DNA of 64,000 nt. It comes from Plotosus lineatus (Eukaryota; Chordata; Actinopteri; Siluriformes; Plotosidae). Shown here piece after piece: positions 55,961 to 64,000 of this stretch. Under the pieces are notes generated by a model that had not been told where the DNA came from, made no database searches, and was given only the letters and a program-made list of their open reading frames with translations. Location of the stretch: NCBI GenBank assembly GCA_024760905.1, contig CM045735.1, positions 31,849,749 through 31,913,748 on the forward strand, written 5' to 3'. The position numbers and the translations under genes were made by a program. The stretch's first letter is position 1. Every line of letters starts with the position of its first letter.

Positions 55961-56261
55961 TATGATTTAGCAAAATAAATAAATAAATAAAAAATATAAC
56001 ATGCCGTAACATGTTTCTGTTCAACATTACTAGCCATGGATCTGTCCATCAAGACCTACCCATGTTCATCTTTATAGCTGTTTATTTGTGCAAGGTTTCC
56101 TCTGTGGAAGGTTTTAAGATGTTCCATGAGTGAAACCACGGTGCACGCTGTTTAATTCTGCAGACCCTCCTGCAACCCTCTCACCAGAAGGTTCCCATGA
56201 GGCCTCCGCAGCCACTGCCTTTGTCAATGCATACATTTCTCGAATTGTTAAAATTTTTTCA

Positions 56262-56480
56262 AGGATTATGGTGAGACTGAAGCCTCTCTCAGCCAACACT
56301 TTGTGACAGCAGGGTACACCCCAATCAGCTCGCCATTCCATCGCAGAGCCAACGTACATATACTCATTCACACTCAGACTTACACTAAGGGGGAAAGCCA
56401 ATTAGTCGAACATGCGTGTCTTCGTGCTGTTGGAGGAAACTGGTGTACCCTGTGGAAACTCACACATTCTGCTGCAATTG
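56262..56480 (-). repeat. SINE family S2, partial
   Basis: ggattatggtgagactgaag, cagcagggtacaccccaatcagctcgcc, gtcttcgtgctgttggaggaaactgg; head missing. Confidence 0.78.
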
Positions 56481-56894
56481 TTGTCGCATGTATACCCCAG
56501 AATTTCTTATTGTTTTTATTTTTTAGGTTTGCCTCATATCCATGGATCATGGCTACTTTATTTTCATTATTATTTTTCACAGTTTTGTCTGTTTTATATG
56601 TACTTCAAGTAATAGACAATCTGTACTTGTACCATTATCAGTTTCTTCTTATACTGCTGGTATTTTTTTTAGCAACAGTGTGCATATAGCCATTCTTTAT
56701 ATTTTGCTAAAGCAGTTCCCATCAACACCCATTTCTACTGCTATTTAGTCTTAGGAAACCTATTTGTCAGACCAAAGTGAAAACTTTCCAGTAAACTTTT
56801 CTGTGCTATTTGTCAGTTAGCTTTCCTTGGCCTCATACCAGCTTGTGGTAAAACAGTAGATTTATTTTATTAAAATCATTAGGGTATTTTTGTG
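56481..56894. other. Intron, no gene seen
   Basis: A 128-codon plus-strand frame ending near 56689 begins in the SINE and has no domain. Confidence 0.5.
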
Positions 56895-57090
56895 GTTGGG
56901 TGGCACAGAGACGTAGTTCTTAGCACAACAATCTCACAGCAAGAAGGTTCTTGGTTCAAGTTCCAGGTTCTGGAGTCTCTGCAAGTCGTTTGCATGATTT
57001 AACAAAGTGCTTATGTGGGTTTCCTCCATGTATTCCGGTTTCCTCCCACAGTCCAGAGACATGCACATTAGGCTAATAAGCTTAATGAAT
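56895..57090 (+). repeat. SINE family S2, head and body
   Basis: gggtggcacagagacgtagttcttagcac...cacagcaagaaggttcttgg, gtttcctccatgtattccgg, cagagacatgcacattaggctaat. Confidence 0.82.
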
Positions 57091-57384
57091 GATGTGACAA
57101 TACGTGTTGTGAACTTTACATTTCTTACTTTTGCATAATGAGTTGTGAAATTTGGCAAAACCAAAATACAGTAGTTTTATAACAGTTATTTTCTAAAAGC
57201 CTGTTAAACTGTGCCAGGGTGAACATGCTGAGAATCCATCTCTGCTTTAATTCAGGCATTTCAGATGCCAAGCCGCCTGCTGCTGCTGATTTTATGTGTG
57301 ACATCTCCACACTAAAAGCAGTGCTTCTAGAAGGCAAGAGTGCATGAGCTATCACCCCGTCTGTAAAAAGGTAGAACTTATTTT

Positions 57385-57388
<4 letters not shown>

Positions 57389-57419
<31 letters not shown>
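57389..57419. repeat. Poly(A) tract
   Basis: About 31 A in a row. Confidence 0.9.
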
Positions 57420-57421
<2 letters not shown>

Positions 57422-57499
57422 TTACAAAAAGCACATTTTCACCAGGGACCTTTCACAGCCTGTTTTAATAATTTCATAAAACTGGAGAACATTGCACAT

Positions 57500-57775
57500 C
57501 ATGCCAAAGCTTGGTGAGGTCATTTCTCTTTGGAATTTTTCCCTAAGCTTGCAGGGTTTCCTCTATGTACCCCAGTTTCCTCATGCAGTCCAAAAACATG
57601 CATATTATGCTACTTGGCTGTTACACATTACCCAGAGCTGTGAGTTTGAATCATAATGTCAAATGGACTGATGAGATGTTCAGGGTGTACACTACCTTCG
57701 TTCACAGGTGGCTGAGAAAGGCTCCAGTCTCTCTATGACCCTAGTAGGATTAAGCTGCTTAGTGAATGAATGAAC
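57500..57775 (+). repeat. SINE family S2, headless
   Basis: gggtttcctctatgtacccc, ttggctgttacacattaccc, gatgttcagggtgtacactacc, ggattaagctgcttagtgaatg. Confidence 0.75.
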
Positions 57776-58052
57776 GAGGAACTTCCTACACTCACTTCTC
57801 AGTGCTATTGTTCTTAATAAATATTGTATTGAATACAGACGCTCCCCGACTTACGTTTTTAATTGTTCCAGGCGGCCGTACGTCAGTTGAAAGTGAACGT
57901 AAGTTGTCACAGTGACATATGACGTATGACGTGTGACGTATGACGCTCATACTGTACTATACATCCATAAATACCATTACCGTATCTCATAAAACACCCC
58001 GAAATCAATTATTATAAACATAACATTGTAAAATAATATCAAATATATCAAA

Positions 58053-58365
58053 TAATGGAGCCAGTGGTGTAGTGGTTAGAGTGTTGGGCTCATGATCGGG
58101 AGGTTGTGAGTTCAAATCCCACTGAATCCCACTGTGCTATGACCCTTGGGCAAGGTCTCAACCACAAGTGTGCCTCTTTTCACCGAGCAGTATAAATGGG
58201 TACCAGTAAAAATATACTGGGAAGGTAACCTGCGATGGACTAGCATCCCATCCAGGAGGAGTTCAACTCCTGATTGCTTCACGCTACGGAAACCGGGGAT
58301 AAGCACCGGCCTGATGAGCCGCTAGGCTCAGGTGTAAAAACCCAAACAGTTAATCAATCAAAAAA
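58053..58365 (+). repeat. SINE family S4, nested in a TIR element
   Basis: agccagtggtgtagtggttagagtg...gatcgggaggttgtgagttcaaatccc (tRNA boxes A and B), then gtaccagtaaaaatatactg...ccggcctgatgagccgctagg and a (AATC)n tail. A 12-bp ccactgaatccc repeat occurs after box B. Confidence 0.88.
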
Positions 58366-58918
58366 AAATCAAATAACAAATAATATCAACATTAATTTCA
58401 AATAAGTCACTTATTTATACAGAGTCACTTTACATGAAGCTTAAAACAGTCAATCAACGCTTACAATATGTGAAGCGCTCAACACCGAAAGTAGTGTATT
58501 TGCAAAAGTAGTGTACTTGCTGTGGGTTATACGGACTTCCGGTCTTTCAAGTGCACAAGGGTGTGTTGAACTCATTTAGAACACAGCCTGCACTGATGCA
58601 GTCTCCCAGCAAAGCAGAGTTCTTTGTTTTGTGTTAGTAAGTAAACTTTATTCAAGAGATGCATACAAAGAACATGTACAAATCCTAATGAATATTAATA
58701 TAAAATAAGTATACACTCTTAGGATTCTGCTAAAAGATAAGAAATATAAAGATTGTGCCGATCTGAGCAGATAGTTAATTCATCTCTGTGTATGAGACTT
58801 GCACCCATGCTAGTAGGCTTACACTTCTGACCAACCATATTTGCTTAGGGTTACAAAAGTCCGCAAAACAGTGTAAACACAAAGATCACAGAGATGACGT
58901 CTTAACACAAGGGTAGCA

Positions 58919-58920
<2 letters not shown>

Positions 58921-59001
<81 letters not shown>

Positions 59002-59014
59002 AAGAAGAAGAAGA

Positions 59015-59049
<35 letters not shown>
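58921..59049. repeat. (AT)n with internal (GAA)n
   Basis: Two AT runs, 58921-59000 and 59017-59049, separated by about five GAA units. Confidence 0.95.
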
Positions 59050-59051
<2 letters not shown>

Positions 59052-59229
59052 CACACATCAGTCTGTAGTTTGTAAACAGTGAATGCAACGTCATTGCATC
59101 ATTACGTCAGCGTACTACGTAGGTACGTCTAAACTCAAAATTTGACTTTAAAAAAAAAAAAAAAAAAAAAAAAAACGCGTAAAATTGAAAAAAGTAAAAT
59201 GCATGAACGTAAGTCAGGGAGCGTCTGTA

Positions 59230-59944
59230 CTTGATATTCTTCTTCCTCATAAATGTCAGCCAGCTTTGACATGGGCATGCTAGCACTACATAACACATTT
59301 TTTTCCTCATATTCCTCTCCCTCTGTTCCCCACAGCTTTGTTCATGTGCAAAGTGAAGTTGCTGTTATCACTTTCTTATCTGATCTCCCACCGCTAGTAG
59401 AACTGCCTGCTCCCAGGAGCTTAACTCCATGACAGAGAGACATCCGTTCCAATCTCTTAGGCTATAGTGGCCGGAACACAAAAACACACCACACCACACC
59501 ACACCCTAATTATAATTTTTATCAAGTACGATTGGAATACTTAGAATGAGAATAATGGTCATGAAAGTATAATTTGATGACATAATGGCCGCATGTTTCC
59601 AACTTGCTAGTCAGAAATAAAAAGCTGTTTATTGCTGTGGGCAGAACAGCACAACGGGGATGTGGCATTTAAAATTTCAACCATCTAATTTTGTAACTGT
59701 GATTTCCTGCTTGTCAAATAGCTGAAAGTGTAGTCATAAAATTCAATCTTATACATAAATATAATGAAAATGTCTTCTTTTTTTTTACAATTTGGTGCCT
59801 GCCTTGATTTTAATAGTTCTTTGAGTCTTCTGTACGATCCAAATAATCTCCCTTCATTTCAGAGCATCACAGATTCTCCTCTCATGCCATTTGTTCTTTA
59901 CTATTTTTACTTTGCCATGTGCATATTGAAATATATAGTCTATG
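59230..59944. other. Intron, no gene seen
   Basis: Only a cacac-rich stretch near 59480-59505 stands out. Confidence 0.5.
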
Positions 59945-60295
59945 CCACAGCGGGTAGTGGTTAGCGCTACAAAACACTTTAATTGGCCGTGTTATAACTG
60001 GCAAGGTCCCAGGGTTGGGGCATTTCTGTGTGGCGGTTGTATGTTCTCCTCATGCTTGCGTGGGTTTCCTCCGGGTACTCCTGTTTCTTCCCACAGTCTA
60101 AAACCACACACATTAGCTCAATTGGCTGTTTCAAACTGCTCATAGGTGTGAGTGTGAATGGTTGTGTGTTCCCCTGTCATGGTCTGGTGAGCTGTTCAGG
60201 TAGTACCCCACCTTCACCCAATATTGGCATCGATAGGCTCAGCCTGCCTTTGACCCCAATATAAATCGGTGTAGCAAATGAGTGAGTGAGTGAGT
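59945..60295 (+). repeat. SINE family S2, complete
   Basis: gccacagcgggtagtggttagcgc, gggtttcctccgggtactcc, ggctgtttcaaactgctcat, ccaatattggcatcgatagg, (TGAG)n end. Confidence 0.85.
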
Positions 60296-60599
60296 GCAGT
60301 AGTTCTGATTCTGCCCTGTGCTTACTGGCTGACTACCTTAATGTGTTTACCTGTTCAGTGTTATGAATACATTAGCGTGGACCTATTAGTTGTAGATTAG
60401 ATATATAATTTTAGACAATTTGTTTAAGCTCTGCATTTAGCCTCTCCGAAGCAGAGAGAGAGTCAACTTCAGGAGATTAGAGGTCGTGGAATGAGTACCT
60501 TGTGTCACCTTTTTGTGAATAACATTGTCCTTTTGGCTTCATAAAGCCAGCTCTTGCCGGAATGATTCACAGTTAAATAAGGAAAAGTAAAAGGGTAAC
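60296..60599. other. Intron, no feature recognised
   Basis: No exon or repeat seen. Confidence 0.5.
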
Positions 60600-61220
60600 A
60601 TGCCTTCTCTGGGACTGGAATGAGGCCCTCCTCCAAGTGAAGGAGTTCAAGTATCCCGGGGTTTTGTTTACGAGTGAGAGAAGGATGGAACAGGAGATCA
60701 ACAAGCAGATTGGTGCAGGTGAAGAGGGAGCTGAGCCAAAAGGCAAAGCTCTCAATTTACCAGTGGATCCACGTTACAACTCTCACCTATGGTCAGAAGC
60801 TTTGGGTAGTGGCTGAAAGACCAAGATCGGTAATTCAAGCATGTGGAAAGATCTTCCTTCGCAGGTTGGTGGGGGCTCTCCTTCAGCGATAGGGTGAAAA
60901 GCTCAGCCATCCGGGAGAACTTTGAGTAGATCTGCCACTCCATCACATTGAAAGGAACCAGTTGAGATGGCTCCAGCATCTGAGAAGAATGCCTGTCAAA
61001 CGTCTTGTTGAATACGGTGTGGTGTTTTGGGTATGTCCAACCGGGAAGAGATCCCAGGGCCGACCCAGAAAACACCCAGACTATATCTCTTGGCTGGTCT
61101 AGGAACACCTTGGTGTTCCCCTGGAAGAGCTGGAGGAAGTGGATGGGGAGAGGGACATCTAAGGCTCATTGCTTAGGTTGCTCCCCCTGTGACTCCCCAG
61201 ACTAAGAGGAAGGTTATAGG
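60600..61220 (+). mobile_element. LINE-L, C-terminal part
   Basis: Readable with breaks: VKRELSQKAKLSIYQWIHVT, TLTYGQKLWVVAERPRSVIQ, IFLRRLVGALLQR, HIERNQLRWLQHLRRMPVKR, then CPTGKRSQGRPR and PLEELEEVDGERDI. This is the post-RT region of a widespread fish LINE. The catalytic core is absent. Confidence 0.82.
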
Positions 61221-61321
61221 TGAAGGAAGGTGACTATAAGAACCTTATAGTTTTTGATAATTAGTGTTTTGTTGTTGTTTTTTATACTAAATGGCTAGTT
61301 ATAACTTCTTAAAAACAACAA

Positions 61322-61610
61322 CAAGAAGGTCCTTGAGTCAAATCCTGGGTATGTAGAGGGCATTTCTCTGTGGAATTTGCATATTCCTCCTGTGCTTGTT
61401 TGGGTTTCATCCTGGTACTCTGGTTTCTTCCCTCAGTCTAAAGACATGCATTTTATGCTGTATGGCTGTTGCAAATTGCTGCATAGTGTGATTGTTGTGT
61501 TGTGTGTGTTGGTGATGTAATGGACTGATATATGTGTGAAAGCCCAGCAGTAAAACATATCCCTTTACTGCTCTCTTAGGAGTTTGCTTGCCCTCAATAA
61601 TAATAATAAT
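61322..61610 (+). repeat. SINE family S2, partial
   Basis: caagaaggtccttgagtcaaatcctggg, gtttcatcctggtactctgg, catgcattttatgctgtatggctg. Confidence 0.72.
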
Positions 61611-61634
61611 GATGGGTGGTGCCTGAATTATATA

Positions 61635-61935
61635 TAGAAGGGCAGCTGTGGCCTAAGGGTTAGAAAAGCAGGTTTGGGAATGAAAGGTTGTTGGTTGAAT
61701 TCCCTGAACTGAAAAAGAAAAAAATATGTAAGAGGGGGTGGGATTGTGGGAGTGAATGTCCAGTGCCTTCACCTCCTCGTACATTCATTGCTAAAGTGCC
61801 CTTGAGCAAGCCACTTATTATAACCCCTAACTGTCCGTGCAACATGGCTGCCCATTGCTCTGGGTAAGCGTTTTCATCACAGGTCTCAAAAAAGGAAAGA
61901 AGACTGGATCTTTTGATGGCAAGTGTCATAAATTG
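61635..61935 (+). repeat. SINE family S3, sense copy
   Basis: agggcagctgtggcctaagggttagaaaagcaggtttggg, aaaggttgttggttgaattcc, then agtgcccttgagcaagccac. Confidence 0.75.
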
Positions 61936-62005
61936 AAGCCAGCTTGGCGTTAAGTTGGTATGTACTCTTTAAATAAAACTAACAATATTGCTAAATATAA
62001 TAATA

Positions 62006-62205
62006 CAGTTGGCCCTCTACTTACGAAAACCTCTGAATACGAAAAATCCAGGTTACGAAAAACATTTTCCTAAATTTTCACCCTCTGTATACGAAACAAC
62101 CTATTCCTACGAAAAGTGCCAAACGCGCCATTCAAAAATTAAAACAATGTGCGAGTTGCTCTCTCATTGGCTGTCTCCCAACATCCCGCCCCAGAGAGGT
62201 TTTTT

Positions 62206-62285
<80 letters not shown>

Positions 62286-62757
62286 ATAGAGAGAGACAGA
62301 TAGAGAGATAGAGATAGAGAGAGATAGAGAGAGACAGTGTTGTGTGTGTGAGAGAGAGAGAAAGAGATAGAGAGAGAGACAGTGTTTTTTTTTTCTGTGT
62401 GTGTGTGTGTGTATGGTCTGTTTTTGTCTCTGTATGATTACAGAAATGCACATATGCACCTGAAAAAATGTTTAATAATGGTTTAATTAATAAATATGTT
62501 AATAAAATGGTTTAATATGTTAATACAATGTTTAAATGGTTTAATAAATAATTTTCTTTTACTTTTAACACATATTTCACACATATTTCATACAAAATTG
62601 GTGTACTTTTTCAATTTTTAAAGGGTTTATGGGGTAGTCTTGGGAGCCTTGGAACGAATCACACGTTTTACATGTAAAATGCGCCTCTACTTACGATAAC
62701 TCCAGGTTACGAAAAAGGCTCTGGAACGGATTAATTTTGTAAGTAGATGGCCGACTG
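62006..62757. mobile_element. Tc1/mariner-type TIR element with (GT)n
   Basis: Inverted ends cagttggccctctacttacg and gtaagtagatggccgactg between TA dinucleotides (62004-62005, 62758-62759). It shares interior blocks in reverse with 11171-11920. A (GT)n at 62211-62282 is followed by an imperfect GA/GATA tract to 62385. No transposase. Confidence 0.9.
62423..62462 (-). repeat. 40-bp block shared with the 15.4-kb intron
   Basis: Reverse complement of 15438-15477 over 40 bases, including gatgta-free core tgtatgattacagaaatgca. Confidence 0.85.
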
Positions 62758-62759
62758 TA

Positions 62760-63205
62760 ATATAAAATGAAAACTGATAACTCACTGAATTTGGTCCACC
62801 TTATCTGTAGCAGGACTGTTCACAACACTCATATACTTATTAATTGCTTAACAATTTCCCCTCCAAGCCACCGCAATGTATATTCTCAGGCTTTTCTTGT
62901 TGTTAATATAGCATGCCATTGAATTTAAACAGTCTCAATACAAAGTTAAATTCCTGTTACTGGAGGAATTTCTTTAGGTTCTTCAAGTAAACATACACAG
63001 GTGTATTGCTGGAGGGATCCTTCGCATGTCTTCAGACATTTCTTTTGGACAAAACAGTTCTAGGGACTCATTGAGAGGAACTACCTCCTGGGAAGCTTCC
63101 CAGACAACAGCACAACCTAAAGGGCTTTTTCTGTTTCATTCACACAGCCTGTAGGAATGCTGGGTTTGATGTATGGTGTCGTGCATTAGTGCATTTGATG
63201 ATCAT
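62760..63205. other. Intron, no feature recognised
   Basis: No repeat or exon identified. Confidence 0.5.
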
Positions 63206-63207
63206 AT

Positions 63208-63550
63208 TTCGGGCAGTGGTGGCCCGGTGGTACGGTGCTGGATTACTGATCCTAAGGTTTGGGGTTCAAGTCCCACTGTCAACAGTTGTCCCTGCTGACT
63301 CCCCCCCCAGTGCAGCTAACTGGGTTATCAAAGGCCGGCCATGTTTCTCACTGTTTATGGTGAAAGGGATGTAAAAGAACCATTGCTGACTTTCATAAAG
63401 AGTGGGATGCATAGTCGTCAACATGTTTCTGTCCTGCAATGGCCTGGTGAGCTGTCCAGGGTGTACTCTGCCCTCACGCAGAGTCAGCTAAGAGGAGCAC
63501 AAGCATCCCTGTAACCCTAATTAGGATTAAGTAGTTTAGAAAATGAATGA
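63208..63550 (+). repeat. SINE family S1, complete
   Basis: cgggcagtggtggcccggtgg, ggggttcaagtcccactgtc, ctgggttatcaaaggccggc, tail attaggattaagtagtttag (TGAA)n. Confidence 0.88.
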
Positions 63551-63654
63551 ATGATCATATATCTTTGAATGTGCGGCTTGTCCACCACTGTCCTTGTATT
63601 GCTGTTAAAAACAGCAAGCAAGCAACAATATTTATGACTCAAGGTTCCTCTTGT

Positions 63655-63920
63655 GGACAGCATGGTGGCATAGTGGGACGCACATCTGCTTCACAGCAAG
63701 AAGGTTCACCTAATGTTTGCATGGATTTCCTCTGTTTACACTGGTTCCCTCCCACAGTCCAAAGACATGTATATTAGGCGAATAGGCTGTTCCAAATTGC
63801 CTGTAGTTGTATGTGTGTTGGCCTGGCCTGGTGTGTTCTGCCTGCGCCAAGAGTCAGCTGAGACAGGCCCCAGCCTCCCTGTGACACTAATAGGACTAAA
63901 CGGTTTGGCAAATGAGTGAG
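63655..63920 (+). repeat. SINE family S2, complete
   Basis: ggacagcatggtggcatagtgg, cacagcaagaaggttcacc, atttcctctgtttacactgg, ggctgagacaggccccagcc-type tail, aaacggtttggcaaatgag. Confidence 0.85.
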
Positions 63921-64000
63921 TGAGGAAGGTCCTCTTGAGAAGACACTAGGTCCCTACCTTGAAATCCATTAAAATAGCACTCTATAAACTGACCTCTGTC

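Larger units (their letters stand above)
57836..59227. mobile_element. Tc1/mariner-type TIR element, 1.4 kb, non-autonomous
   Basis: Terminal inverted repeats cagacgctccccgacttacg and cgtaagtcagggagcgtctg (about 20 bp, one mismatch) lie between TA dinucleotides at 57834-57835 and 59228-59229. No transposase frame. It carries a nested S4 SINE (58053-58365) and a long (AT)n. Confidence 0.9.

Overview
This window reads as vertebrate, almost certainly teleost fish, nuclear DNA. The base is AT-rich and non-coding, packed with fish-type tRNA-derived SINEs, RTE/Rex-type LINEs, Tc1/mariner and hAT remnants, and very many long (CA)n/(TG)n microsatellites. There is no bacterial or viral gene layout.

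One host gene is supported. Nine exons on the minus strand, running from 44301 down to 3923, splice in a continuous frame into the middle of an UNC5-family netrin receptor. The order is second half of Ig domain 2, two thrombospondin type 1 domains, a 36-nt microexon, the transmembrane exon, a cytoplasmic linker exon, and three exons covering ZU5 into the start of UPA. Residue-level resemblance ([10 protein letters not shown] before the membrane, SWEIYMSINQ in ZU5, [10 protein letters not shown] in Ig2) points to UNC5D (unc5d) rather than UNC5A, B or C. The signal peptide, Ig1 and first half of Ig2 lie beyond 64000. The rest of UPA and the death domain lie before position 1. About 517 residues are encoded here.

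Everything else is intron or 5' gene flank, largely built from repeats. I see about 50 SINE pieces in at least five families (called S1 to S5 here), roughly a dozen LINE fragments, and several TIR elements. The LINEs include one near full-length RTE element (35633-38780, 8-bp target duplication) and one long degenerate LINE of another family (about 26790-30780). The TIR elements include a 200-bp hAT MITE with a perfect 8-bp target duplication. Host exons sit in small islands: 3.9-4.1, 6.4-6.6, 15.2-15.9, 31.5-31.7, 34.6, 39.4-41.0 and 44.1-44.3 kb. The region from 44.3 kb to the end holds no recognised exon, implying an intron over 19 kb.

The most interesting feature is how tightly microsatellites press on the unc5d splice sites. 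The TSP2 acceptor is the end of a (TG)n run. The transmembrane exon acceptor is made of a TATC tract followed by tandem in-frame NAG sites and an Ala-Glu coding repeat. An 85-nt ZU5 exon lies between complementary UG and CA tracts. One ZU5 donor runs straight into (ATT)n. Five consecutive exons are phase 1-1, so several could be skipped in frame. No previously undescribed gene system was found; the leads are in splicing architecture and SINE/LINE mosaicism.
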